The notes below the pieces were generated by a model, which did no database searches, was not told where the DNA came from, and was given only the letters and a program-made list of their open reading frames with translations. A stretch of 15,222 nucleotides of DNA from Cyanobacteria bacterium Co-bin13. GTDB taxonomy: Bacteria > Cyanobacteriota > Cyanobacteriia > Phormidesmidales > Phormidesmidaceae. The stretch lies in NCBI GenBank assembly GCA_014534385.1, contig JACVRP010000037.1, positions 1 through 15,222 of the forward strand. Reading direction: 5' to 3'. Numbering within the stretch: the first letter of the stretch is position 1; each line of letters opens with the position of its first letter. This document shows positions 1 to 7,452 of this stretch, in pieces. Made by a program: the position numbers and the translations under genes.

Positions 1-62
1 CCCCTGCCCCCCTTGGAAAGGGGGGTGTAAAGTCCCCCTTTTTAAGGGGGATTAGGGGGATC
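1..62. repeat. C/G-rich double-hairpin interspersed repeat
   Basis: Two adjacent inverted repeats are visible. The first pairs CCCCCCTT (7-14) with AAGGGGGG (18-25) around a 3-nt loop. The second pairs TCCCCCTT (33-40) with AAGGGGGA (44-51) around TTT. A further copy of the GGGGGA motif follows at 55-60. Short C-run/AAGGGGG palindromes of this kind are common between genes in many cyanobacterial genomes. No coding function is expected. The element may continue leftward out of the window. It could also act as a terminator or RNA-stability element for an upstream gene that is not visible here. Confidence 0.7.
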
Positions 63-123
63 TTTGCCGAGCGAGTGTACCAAAGAGGACTTTTCAGACA
101 TCCTCTCAAGGCTTTTTGAGCGG

Positions 124-142
124 TTTCTGCCATTGGCAGAAA
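124..142. promoter_or_regulatory. Perfect 19-bp palindrome, candidate operator
   Basis: TTTCTGCCATTGGCAGAAA is a perfect dyad with 9-bp arms around a single central base, about 100 bp before the VOC-family gene at 244. The size and symmetry fit a binding site for a homodimeric repressor or activator. As RNA the central bases could not pair, leaving a roughly 8-bp stem with a 3-nt loop and no U-tract after it, so a terminator is less likely. No regulator gene lies next to it. Confidence 0.4.
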
Positions 143-243
143 GCTGCAAAGGGAATGGTTGTTTACTGCCTGGTATGGTCGGGACTCCAAGGCGATATTA
201 GGTACATCACACAAACAACCCTCCCGTAAAGGACTTTTCCCCC

Positions 244-717
244 ATGCTTCATCATGTTTCTATCGCTGTTGAAAACACCGCTCGCGTGGCTGGCATCTTG
301 GCAGAGGTAATGGGCGGCCAGTTTTTCGATTTTCCGGTTCACCCCAATTCCTACATCGTCGTGAATGGCGACCAGTACGGTACGGCCATTGAAGTGCTGC
401 CCGCAAACACGGCCTGGGTCGCCGGAGAAATCGAGGCTGAAGTTGCCGTTATGCCGACTGCCCCCTTTACCCCGACCCACGTCGCCATGTCTGTGCCAAT
501 CAGCCTAGAGACGATCAAAGCCATCGGCGTGCGGGAAGGCTGGCTGGTGCGGCTGTGCGATCGCGGCCCCTTCCAGGTGGTCGAACTGTGGCTAGAAAAT
601 CGCGTCATGGTCGAACTGCTGCCGGAAGAAATTGCGGCTAAGTACCTCGGCTTTATGACGATTGCTAATCTAACTGCTTTTGCTGAGCAGGCTAAAGCAG
701 CGGCTGGAGTTTCGTAG
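244..717 (+). CDS. VOC superfamily (glyoxalase/dioxygenase-fold) protein
   Basis: The 157-residue protein has two half-domains that each resemble the beta-alpha-beta-beta-beta unit of the vicinal oxygen chelate fold. The N-terminal half starts LHHVSIAVEN and holds His4 and Glu50. The C-terminal half starts near THVAMSVP and holds His79 and Glu124. These four residues sit where VOC enzymes place metal ligands, so a divalent-metal site is plausible but inferred. The substrate is unknown: lactoylglutathione lyase, an extradiol dioxygenase relative and a non-enzymatic binding protein all remain possible. An AAAGGA-like ribosome site lies about 11 nt before the ATG. The gene appears monocistronic, with a palindrome upstream and a strong hairpin terminator just after the stop. 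No signal peptide or membrane segment is evident, so a cytoplasmic location is expected. Confidence 0.7.
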   Translation: MLHHVSIAVENTARVAGILAEVMGGQFFDFPVHPNSYIVVNGDQYGTAIEVLPANTAWVAGEIEAEVAVMPTAPFTPTHVAMSVPISLETIKAIGVREGWLVRLCDRGPFQVVELWLENRVMVELLPEEIAAKYLGFMTIANLTAFAEQAKAAAGVS

Positions 718-749
718 CCAGATAGGGCGGTAGAGCCCAACTGGTTATC

Positions 750-772
750 GCCCCCGGTGCATCACCGGGGGC
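750..772 (+). terminator. Hairpin terminator between convergent genes
   Basis: GCCCCCGGTG (750-759) pairs perfectly with CACCGGGGGC (763-772) around a 3-nt CAT loop, followed by TGTTT. It starts 33 nt after the stop of the VOC gene and 26 nt before the end of the convergent DUF4394 gene. The very stable 10-bp GC stem suits a terminator. The T-run is weak, and what there is lies on the plus-strand side, so it probably serves the VOC gene. Confidence 0.75.
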
Positions 773-797
773 TGTTTGGAAGCTGAGCGCGGTTGTC

Positions 798-1964
798 TTA
801 GCCTACAGGCCGTCCCTCGGCAAAGCCAAAGTCAACATAGTGCCGGGCTGCTGCAAATAGATCGGTGCCAAAGGCAGCCTGCAGGTCAGCGTAAGCATTG
901 AGGTAAGAGGCCGGGTTAAACAGATCAGTTGCGCGACCTTCTCCAGCTCCAAAGCGAACATAGTGCTCAGTAGCCGTTTGAGTATCAAAGCCAAAGGCTT
1001 GAATCAAGTCACCGTAGGAGGCCAGATATCTAACCTCATCAAAGAGATCGGTAGAGCGGCCTTCATTCTTGCCAAACTGCTCAAAATGCTGGGCTGCAGC
1101 ATTTAGATCGAAGCCGAAAGCAGCGATCAAATCATCGTAAGAGGCCAAATACTGAGCTGGATTAAGGCCAGTAATAAAGTCTACATCCAAGCGCCCATTG
1201 AAGCTGTTGTTGGCAGGTGCTGGAGCCGCCTTTCCTGTAACGGTTAGTCCCTTAATATTTAGACCCGGATCGGTGCCAATGGCCCCTAAGTTGGTCGCAA
1301 TGCCGTTGCTTAGATCAACGGTGTATAGGGTGCCGTTTGTGGCAGCAAAGGCTCGGTTATCGCCTGGAAAAGAAGATCGAATATCAAACCCACCTCGCAG
1401 ACCAAAGTCAAACCCTAAGCTGCCGATAGAAACCAGAGTGCCGTTGTTGGGCGGGTTCTGCAGCAGCAGACCGTTGAGCGCAGAGTCAATGTTAAATAGC
1501 TGCGTGGTTGCAGTACCGGCAAAGGAGTTGGTGTAGGCAGCTGCCGTAACATTAGGGTCAACGCCAGCATTGGCGTCGTTGCTACCGAAAGCCAGTGTGC
1601 CATCGACAATGACTTCCCCAGTGTCTACGTTAATGCGGAAGTTCTGGTTGTTGCTGCCAACTACCCGCAGGCGATCTGGGACAGGATTGAAATCAAACCC
1701 TGAGATCGAGTCTCCCAGGAAGGGGGTTGACAGGGAACTGACAAAGGTAGCCCCAACATTACCCGCTCTGACATTGTTGGGGTCAAAGGCATAGAGGCTG
1801 TTAGCTGTTGTGAGACCGTAAATTAAGCCATTGGCTGGACGTACATCAATGCCGATCAGCGTGCCATCTAGGCCAGTAACCGTCGTCGATACTGTCTGCC
1901 CAGGATTATTGGGGTTAAAAGATAACAGGGTATTGTTGTCAGTTAACGCAATAAGAGTTCCCAT
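798..1964 (-). CDS. DUF4394-domain protein with three 41-residue C-terminal repeats
   Basis: The protein has 388 residues. Residues 1 to about 245 match the pattern of DUF4394, a predicted beta-propeller-like domain: IDVRPANGLIYGL near 39-51, then FDFNPVPDRLRVVG with a following NFRINVDTGEV stretch, and repeated LYxxD/LFxxD strands. A Pro/Ala-rich linker at about 246-252 leads to three tandem repeats at 266-306, 307-347 and 348-388. Each follows YLxxYxDLxxAFGxD...A..H(Y/F)..FG..EGR. Repeats of this style occur in secreted or surface proteins of cyanobacteria and some proteobacteria, but their function is not established. No N-terminal signal peptide is seen, so if the protein is exported a leaderless route would be needed (inference). 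The start is supported by GAGGA 6 nt before the ATG. The gene faces the VOC gene across a terminator. The function is unknown; a surface or extracellular role is possible. Confidence 0.8.
   Translation of the reverse strand: MGTLIALTDNNTLLSFNPNNPGQTVSTTVTGLDGTLIGIDVRPANGLIYGLTTANSLYAFDPNNVRAGNVGATFVSSLSTPFLGDSISGFDFNPVPDRLRVVGSNNQNFRINVDTGEVIVDGTLAFGSNDANAGVDPNVTAAAYTNSFAGTATTQLFNIDSALNGLLLQNPPNNGTLVSIGSLGFDFGLRGGFDIRSSFPGDNRAFAATNGTLYTVDLSNGIATNLGAIGTDPGLNIKGLTVTGKAAPAPANNSFNGRLDVDFITGLNPAQYLASYDDLIAAFGFDLNAAAQHFEQFGKNEGRSTDLFDEVRYLASYGDLIQAFGFDTQTATEHYVRFGAGEGRATDLFNPASYLNAYADLQAAFGTDLFAAARHYVDFGFAEGRPVG
801..1169 (-). repeat. Three 123-bp in-frame protein-coding repeats
   Basis: Three consecutive units of exactly 123 bp (1047-1169, 924-1046 and 801-923) encode 41-residue repeats at the C-terminus of the DUF4394 protein. 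The nucleotide sequences have diverged clearly while the key residues stay: YL, Y.DL, AFG.D, H and FG..EGR. This points to an old amplification kept by selection on the protein rather than a recent slippage event. Confidence 0.9.
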
Positions 1965-2520
1965 TGTTAATCCTCAGTTTAATTTCCAGTAAAAGGTCAA
2001 GTTCTCAAACCCGATCGCCAAACTGACTGACAACCTTTTCATTGGCAGGCTTTAGAGTCGCTGCTATAGGCTTGAGCCGCGATTTGAAGAAGCCAGCGTG
2101 GGCTGGCAGCAGCTCAATAGGCATGGACCTACTGTGTTCTGTTAGTGTTTACAGGCGCGACTTGGGTTGCCAACGCTTAAGGGTTTGCCTGTTCATTGTT
2201 TAGAGACAGATGTGAGTTGGGCTCAATCACTAGGGAGCCTAATTCGCTCGGCAGATAGTCTGCAACGCCGGGTCATCGGCAGCAGACATACTCAGTACGC
2301 ACTACAGGCGTAATTGGATGCAGGTAGCCTCAAAAAAAGTTTTTGACGCCCAGCACCGGAGTATTTCCGTCGGCTACTTGGGTGCAGGGGCCGGCTGCCT
2401 TAGTCATAGTGGGTGGAACGCAATCTGCCTTGTGACTGAATTCGTTCTGTCCTAAGGCACTATGCATACAAAAGTAAGATGCCAGAGAATTACAGGTAAA
2501 TATCGAGGGAACTCAACCGG
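1965..2520. other. Intergenic stretch of 556 bp without a convincing gene
   Basis: No ORF with gene-like composition is seen here on either strand. It contains a small hairpin, GCCAGC (2092-2097) with GCTGGC (2102-2107). It also contains a 17-nt dyad, TCAAAAA (2330-2336) with TTTTTGA (2340-2346). No consensus promoter stands out for the DUF4394 gene to the left (minus strand) or the small ORF to the right (plus strand). A small RNA cannot be excluded from sequence alone. Confidence 0.6.
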
Positions 2521-2712
2521 ATGAAACTGCTCCTGGAGGCTACGCTGCTGTTTGGAGATAATACTAAATACACGACTTCCAATTTTCAGAAGCTGTTGGA
2601 GTTGCGCCAGGTTGCCTGTGGCGACGAAGCTACTCGCATAGGAGAGCTGGTTGAGAAGTTCATTTCGCAGTCCCCTCCAGATGTCGTACAGCAGATCCTG
2701 TCGATGATCTAG
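2521..2712 (+). CDS. Possible small hypothetical protein (63 aa)
   Basis: An ATG preceded by GAGGGA (2505-2510, spacing 10 nt) opens a 63-codon frame ending in TAG. The product begins MKLLLEATLLFG and is mostly predicted helix, with charged and hydrophobic residues alternating in the second half (RIGELVEKFI, PDVVQQIL). Codon choice resembles that of neighbouring genes. There is no signal peptide, Cys cluster or recognisable motif, and I do not recognise the family. A 90-codon frame covers the same bases on the minus strand but lacks support and is Arg/Leu/Gln-rich in a way typical of shadows. It is convergent with the histidine kinase gene. It may be a genuine small protein, a remnant of a longer gene, or a chance frame. 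Confidence 0.4.
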   Translation: MKLLLEATLLFGDNTKYTTSNFQKLLELRQVACGDEATRIGELVEKFISQSPPDVVQQILSMI

Positions 2713-2855
2713 GGGTTGATGCACCCTGGCGTTTGTCTAAGCCAGCTCAAAGCATTCTCAAAGCATTTATGTTCTATTCTATAGCCCCTCACCCTAGCGC
2801 TGCTAAAGGTAAGAAAGCAGCTGCTGGGCTTAAAACGTCTCTACGCATTTCTTCC

Positions 2856-5036
2856 CTAGGTTTGCTGGATGGGGACTTGAATGATAAACTCAGTGCCCTC
2901 ACCCGGCGTGGAGAAGCACTCTAGCTTGCCCCCGTGGTTTTCTGTAACGATCTGATAGCTGATTGACATACCCAAGCCAGTACCTTTGCCCACCGGCTTG
3001 GTTGTGAAGAAGGGATTGAATATTTGCTGTAGAACGTGGGTAGGAATGCCAGAACCGGTGTCTGCGATCGCAACCTGGACCCAGCTTGTATCAATTCTGG
3101 AAGTGCGTATTGTGATCTGCCTGGGCTTAGCTGCCTGGGCCTGGCAGCTTGAATGGGAGTCTGCTCCCTCTACGGCATCAATGGCGTTAGTGAGAACATT
3201 CATAAATACCTGGTTGAGCTGCCCAACGTAGCACTCTACTAGAGGTAAATCGTCATAGTCTTTAACCACCGTAATGGCCGGCTGGTCGGGCTTGGCCTTG
3301 AGCCGATGCTGCAAAATCAAGAGCGTGCTGTCAAGGCCCTCATGAATGTTCACCGGCTTCAGCTCAGCCTCATCCATCCGCGAGAAGTTGCGCAACGAAA
3401 GAACGATCTGACGGATGCGGTCGGTCCCCAGTTTCATAGAGGCGATCATTTTGGGCAGATCTTCCCGCATGAACTCTAGATCAATGGCCTCCGTTTCTGC
3501 CTCAATTTCGGGTCCGGCATCGGGGTAGTGCTGTTGGTAGAGCTGCACAAACTCCAGCAGATCCTGGGTGTACTGCTGGACGTGGGCCAGATTGCCGTGG
3601 ATAAAGTTGACCGGATTGTTGATTTCGTGAGCTACTCCGGCAACCAGCTGCCCCAGGCTAGACATTTTCTCGCTCTGAATCACTTTTGCCTGAGTGCGCT
3701 GCAGCTCAATAAGGGTGTCTTTTAGTTCGGCTGTCCGTTTTTCTACGCGTTCTTCCAGGGCTTCATTGCTCTTTTCTAGCACCACAAAAGAGTCGCGCAG
3801 CTGCTCTGCCATGTGATTAAAAGAGCCCGCTAGCGCATTGATTTCCTGAATACTACTCTCGGCCACCGTTTGATTGAGGTTGCCCGCAGCCATCGCTTTG
3901 CTGGCCTGGTTTAGCCGCAAAACAGGATGAACAATCCAGCGAGAGGTTAGCAGCCCCATGGCCGATGCCACCGCCAGGGCTCCCAGGCAGAGCACAATCG
4001 TGGTCCGGGTATTTTCGTGGATTTGGGCCATGAATATCTTTTCAGGAACCCCCATGACCACCAACCAATCCAAGCCATACTCGTCCTGCCAGGGGGTGAC
4101 ATGGACGTGGTAGGGCTCTCCCTGAAACTTAAGGTGAAGCTCCTGAACTGTGGTTGTATTTTGGAGATTTTTTTGGGCGATCTGCTGGGCAATTCCCCGA
4201 ATAATGGGGTCAGGGCTATCGGCTGCTTTTAGCCGCTCAACTTGCTGCCCGTTGCTAAGGTAAGACTCCTTCTCGCCAGAGCTAGCAATCAGCGTGCCGT
4301 CGCGCTCCAGAATGAAGACCTGCCCAGAGCGGCTGACGTCTAGGTTTTGCAAAAAGTTGCTGAGCTTCAAGAGGGAAATGTCGATGCTGACCATCCCAAG
4401 CAGACGGTTTTGAGCATCGTAGATGGGCCGACCTGCCGAGGTCGCAATGTAGACCTCCTCAGGGTAATGAATGGTAAAGATGGGAGACCAAATCGGCTTG
4501 CCTGCTTTAACCGGCTCAGTGTACCAGGGCTGTTCAAAATTATTCCAGTCCAGCACTTCTAGAATCTGGGTGCGGTTGCCCTCTTGATCTAGGGCGTAGC
4601 TATACCAGTTTTTACCAGCGGCGGCTCCCCAATCGTCCATTGTGATGGTTCGGCCGTCGTAGCGGGCTGCCCCGACCCCTTCGCCAGTAGTCAATCCAAT
4701 CCCGATGTAGCTGACGTCATAGGCCTGCATCTGATGCCAGAAGTACTTGCCGATGTTCTCTCGGTTGCGTACGTCCAGGACTCCCATGTGGATGGCGTCG
4801 GCGTTGATTTGGGCAATGATGTGGGGAGCGGATAGGTAGCTATCAAGGTGTTGACCGACCGTGCTGCCGGTTCGATCCATGACCTGTTCAGCCAGGTCGT
4901 TGACTGCTTTTTGCCCATTCCGGTAGGATAAATATCCCACCAGGCCGACCGCCCCAAAAATTTGCAGCACAAAGGGAACTATGAGAACAAACTGCAGCGG
5001 TAGTGCTGGCAAACGTTTGAAGCGGCGTATCTTCAT
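2856..5036 (-). CDS. Membrane sensor histidine kinase (Cache-HAMP-HisKA-HATPase)
   Basis: The 726-residue protein is a two-pass membrane sensor kinase. TM1 is at about 14-36, and a periplasmic double-Cache-like domain covers about 40-335. That domain includes a WYTEPVKAGKPIWSP stretch (171-185) and GMVSIDI (214-220), both typical of small-ligand Cache sensors. TM2 is at about 345-364, HAMP at about 365-420, and a coiled coil at about 415-455. The HisKA dimerisation region carries the H-box with phospho-acceptor His470 in AGVAHEINNPVNFIHGN, a form frequent in cyanobacteria. The ATPase domain shows Asn617 (N-box), DTGSGI at 659-664 (G1), FNPFFTTK at 673-680 (F-box) and GKGTGLGM at 683-690 (G2). 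All catalytic motifs are intact. It would autophosphorylate on His470 and pass phosphate to a response regulator, but none lies in the window. The ligand is unknown. It appears monocistronic, with 215 bp separating it from the next gene on the same strand. Confidence 0.92.
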   Translation of the reverse strand: MKIRRFKRLPALPLQFVLIVPFVLQIFGAVGLVGYLSYRNGQKAVNDLAEQVMDRTGSTVGQHLDSYLSAPHIIAQINADAIHMGVLDVRNRENIGKYFWHQMQAYDVSYIGIGLTTGEGVGAARYDGRTITMDDWGAAAGKNWYSYALDQEGNRTQILEVLDWNNFEQPWYTEPVKAGKPIWSPIFTIHYPEEVYIATSAGRPIYDAQNRLLGMVSIDISLLKLSNFLQNLDVSRSGQVFILERDGTLIASSGEKESYLSNGQQVERLKAADSPDPIIRGIAQQIAQKNLQNTTTVQELHLKFQGEPYHVHVTPWQDEYGLDWLVVMGVPEKIFMAQIHENTRTTIVLCLGALAVASAMGLLTSRWIVHPVLRLNQASKAMAAGNLNQTVAESSIQEINALAGSFNHMAEQLRDSFVVLEKSNEALEERVEKRTAELKDTLIELQRTQAKVIQSEKMSSLGQLVAGVAHEINNPVNFIHGNLAHVQQYTQDLLEFVQLYQQHYPDAGPEIEAETEAIDLEFMREDLPKMIASMKLGTDRIRQIVLSLRNFSRMDEAELKPVNIHEGLDSTLLILQHRLKAKPDQPAITVVKDYDDLPLVECYVGQLNQVFMNVLTNAIDAVEGADSHSSCQAQAAKPRQITIRTSRIDTSWVQVAIADTGSGIPTHVLQQIFNPFFTTKPVGKGTGLGMSISYQIVTENHGGKLECFSTPGEGTEFIIQVPIQQT

Positions 5037-5217
5037 TGCTAGGGCTACGCATAACTAGGGTTAAGCACCTGCTTAGAGTTCCCGACTGTTAGCGGCAGTT
5101 AGCAGTCGAAGAGACATTTCCCTATTCTGGCTGGCCCCGGCAACTGCTTCAAGCGGCAGGCAATAATTTTATACGCCGGTCAAGAGTTTAGTCTGAAGAG
5201 GTTCTTTTGCCCGATTG

Positions 5218-5235
5218 CCGCCAGCTCTCTGGCGG
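5218..5235 (-). terminator. Hairpin after the GH13 gene, possible terminator
   Basis: CCGCCAG (5218-5224) pairs perfectly with CTGGCGG (5229-5235) around a 4-nt loop, 17 nt beyond the stop codon of the alpha-glucosidase gene in its direction of transcription. No T-run follows on the minus strand, so it may be a non-canonical terminator or a 3'-end stabilising hairpin. Confidence 0.4.
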
Positions 5236-5251
5236 TGGCTCGACTTGCTGC

Positions 5252-6865
5252 TTAGCTGCTCAGCCGAATGAGCAGTCCTTCGTTGCCCTGGACCGTCACT
5301 GCTTCTGATACGGTTTGCCCTTCGTGGGCTGGATTGCTGCTGACGATGACCTGGCCCTGTAGAGCCTGGTCGGGGGGGCAAAACTGGGCGGGTTCGTCTC
5401 CCAGGTTGAGAATGACTAGGAATTGCTGTTCTGCGGCGTGGCGCACGTAGGCTAGGAGCGTGCCCTGGCTCTGCACCCAGCGGTAGGCTCCTTCCCGCAA
5501 GGCGGGTTCCTGCCGACGCAGGGCGATCAGCCTGCGGTGGAGCGAGAGGATTGAGTGGGGGTCTTGCTGCTGCGCGGCTACGTTTTGAGTGGGATAGTCA
5601 GCGGCTAGCGGTAGCCAGGGCTGCCCGGTGGTAAAGCCTGCATTTTTCTCTGCGCTCCACTGCATAGGGGTGCGCTCTGGGTCTCGCCCCAGCCCCAACC
5701 CAGGGACGTTGAGCTCGTAAGGGTCCTGCACCTGGTCGGGCGGGATGGGCACATCCTGCAGGCCGATCTCATCGCCGTAGTAGAGGGTGGGCGTGCCTCG
5801 CAGGGTCAACAGCAGCATGGCGGCTATGCGGGCCTGCTCTTTGCCGATGCGGCTGGCAATGCGAGCTTTGTCGTGATTGCCCAGCACCCAGTTGGGCCAC
5901 CCGTAGGCGGGCAGCGCGGCCTCGTAGCGCTGGATCAGGGTTGCGATCGCAGCCGCATCCCAGTGGGTAAAGATCAGGTGGAAGTTAAAGGGCAGATGGC
6001 AGCCGGCCCCGTTCGTCCCGTAATAGGCGACTAGTCGCTCAAACGGTAGGTACAGCTCCCCAATCAAGACGCGCTCCGAGTAGTCGTCCAGCGTCTGACG
6101 CATTCGCTCTACGGCCGCCAGGGCTTCGGGCAAATCGGTTGTGTGGAGCGGCAGCAGCTTCTTGTAAGGCCCTTGCTCCAGTTCATAGTCAGGGTTAATG
6201 GGGTTATCGCGCAGCTGGTCGTCTTTGAAAATCTGCCGCAGGGCATCGACCCGAAAGCCATCGACGCCTCGCTCCAGCCAAAACCGCATCACCCCCATCA
6301 TGGCCGCCTCGACTTCTGGATTGCGCCAGTTGACGTCAGGTTGCTCAGGCAAGTAAGCGTGGTAGTAGTATTGGCCTGTCTGCTGGTCAAAGGTCCAGGC
6401 GGGGCCGCCAAAGTTGCTGACCCAGTTGTTGGGCGGGCCGCCATCAGCAGCGGGATCGGCCCAGATATACCAGCTGCGCTTAGGGTTGTCCCTTGAGGAG
6501 CGGGACTGCACAAACCAGGGATGCTCTTCAGAGGTATGGTTGGGAACGAAGTCTAAAATAACCTTGATGTTGCGGGCGTGGGCCTGGTCTAGGAGCTGGT
6601 CAAAGTCCTCCAGGGTGCCAAAAATTGAGTTGACTGCCGTGTGGTCAGAGATGTCGTAGCCAAAGTCTGCCATCGGCGACGGATAGATGGGCGAGATCCA
6701 GATCGCGTCTACCCCAAGCCACTGCAGGTAATCCAGGTTTTTCAGAATGCCTGTCAGATCCCCAATGCCGTCACCGTTGCTGTCCATGAAGGAGCGCGGG
6801 TAGATCTGATAGATAATTCCCGTTTGCCACCAGGAGGCATTAACGGCTGGCTTTAATTCGATCAT
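5252..6865 (-). CDS. GH13 alpha-glucosidase / oligo-1,6-glucosidase-type glycoside hydrolase
   Basis: From the ATG at 6865 the protein has 537 residues, a normal length for GH13 alpha-glucosidases. It opens with WWQTGIIYQIYPRSFMDSNGDGIGDL. The conserved regions follow in order: DFVPNHTS at 105-112; GFRVDAL with nucleophile Asp207; LIGE with acid/base Glu270; VLGNHD with transition-state Asp332. RTPMQW and GFTTGQPWLPL lie near 398-420, then a C-terminal beta domain. These features place it with exo-acting enzymes that cleave alpha-1,4 or alpha-1,6 glucosidic bonds at non-reducing ends of malto- or isomalto-oligosaccharides or sucrose. A transglycosylase such as trehalose synthase is less likely. 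It probably helps mobilise glycogen-derived or imported sugars in the cytoplasm, as no signal peptide is seen. An upstream in-frame GTG at 6901 would add 12 residues; homology begins only after the ATG, so ATG is preferred. Confidence 0.9.
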   Translation of the reverse strand: MIELKPAVNASWWQTGIIYQIYPRSFMDSNGDGIGDLTGILKNLDYLQWLGVDAIWISPIYPSPMADFGYDISDHTAVNSIFGTLEDFDQLLDQAHARNIKVILDFVPNHTSEEHPWFVQSRSSRDNPKRSWYIWADPAADGGPPNNWVSNFGGPAWTFDQQTGQYYYHAYLPEQPDVNWRNPEVEAAMMGVMRFWLERGVDGFRVDALRQIFKDDQLRDNPINPDYELEQGPYKKLLPLHTTDLPEALAAVERMRQTLDDYSERVLIGELYLPFERLVAYYGTNGAGCHLPFNFHLIFTHWDAAAIATLIQRYEAALPAYGWPNWVLGNHDKARIASRIGKEQARIAAMLLLTLRGTPTLYYGDEIGLQDVPIPPDQVQDPYELNVPGLGLGRDPERTPMQWSAEKNAGFTTGQPWLPLAADYPTQNVAAQQQDPHSILSLHRRLIALRRQEPALREGAYRWVQSQGTLLAYVRHAAEQQFLVILNLGDEPAQFCPPDQALQGQVIVSSNPAHEGQTVSEAVTVQGNEGLLIRLSS

Positions 6866-7045
6866 GGGTGGACGGTAGGTTTCTACTCCCCGTCCTAACA
6901 CAACGACTTAGGTCTTGCCTAGGCAGCAAAATCAGGGGCGTTCCTAGCAAGGCTGGCAGGAGAATGAAGCTGCCGCTCTATTGGGCAAAACAAGGAGCGG
7001 CAGCGCTCAGGGCCACTAGTTGGCTAATAAGGGGCAGGTGCGGGG

Positions 7046-7282
7046 CTAGAGACTGTCGCCGCTTTCCTCGTCATCGAGGTAGTCTTCGGCCTCATACATC
7101 TGCAGCACAACCGATTCTTTGCCGATTCTAAAGAGGGTGTCCTCGCTGAACTCTAATCCTAGAGCGGTCGCCTTAGCCCTTGCAGCGGCCATGCCCTCGA
7201 CGATTGCTTCAGCATTCTGCCTGACATCAAAGAGACGCTTTTGATTCAAGGCTTCTAGGGGCGAGTTAGGGATTTGGGGCAT
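7046..7282 (-). CDS. Small acidic hypothetical protein (78 aa)
   Basis: The ATG at 7282 opens a 78-codon frame. The protein starts MPQIPNSPLEALNQKRLFD and has a central Ala-rich amphipathic helix (about 20-45, NAEAIVEGMAAARAKATALG). It ends in a strongly acidic tail (EAEDYLDDEESGD). Composition and frame look like a real gene, and I see no competing gene on the other strand. No Shine-Dalgarno sequence is obvious; TAAAAT about 25 nt before the start could serve as a -10 box, but no matching -35 is visible. The family is not recognised. Its size, charge and lack of membrane segments suggest a soluble cytoplasmic protein, perhaps an accessory or regulatory one. It lies between the glucosidase (143 bp or more) and the MarR gene, all on the minus strand, with gaps wide enough for independent transcription. 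Confidence 0.6.
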   Translation of the reverse strand: MPQIPNSPLEALNQKRLFDVRQNAEAIVEGMAAARAKATALGLEFSEDTLFRIGKESVVLQMYEAEDYLDDEESGDSL

Positions 7283-7452
7283 TTGATAACAGATGTGGAT
7301 ATCTCAATTTTAGCTCGGGAGGGCCGGTTGGAGACGTTAGGGCCGAAAGCTAAAGCTTTTGGGAGATTGCGCGGAGTCTGCAGGACTAGTCTTTGCGCAC
7401 CGCTAGGCAGAGCTGTGCAAAGGAAGATCTGGCAGAAAAATCGCGCCAGCCC

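Noticed and set aside
2452..2724. Minus-strand frame of 90 codons over the small ORF at 2521-2712
   Set aside because: There is no ribosome site and the composition is atypical; the plus-strand frame has GAGGGA before its start and is the better candidate.
5084..5107. GACTG ... CAGTC inverted repeat upstream of the histidine kinase gene
   Set aside because: The 5-bp arms with a 14-nt spacer are too short to distinguish from chance.
6866..6901. GTG start for the alpha-glucosidase adding 12 residues
   Set aside because: The extra residues (LGRGVETYRPP) do not look like the family N-terminus; the ATG at 6865 gives a normal length.
7391..7422. Bulged inverted repeat CTTTGCGCAC ... GTGCAAAG after the MarR gene
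   Set aside because: The stem is interrupted by a two-base bulge, the loop is long, and no T-run follows on the minus strand, so I do not call a terminator.
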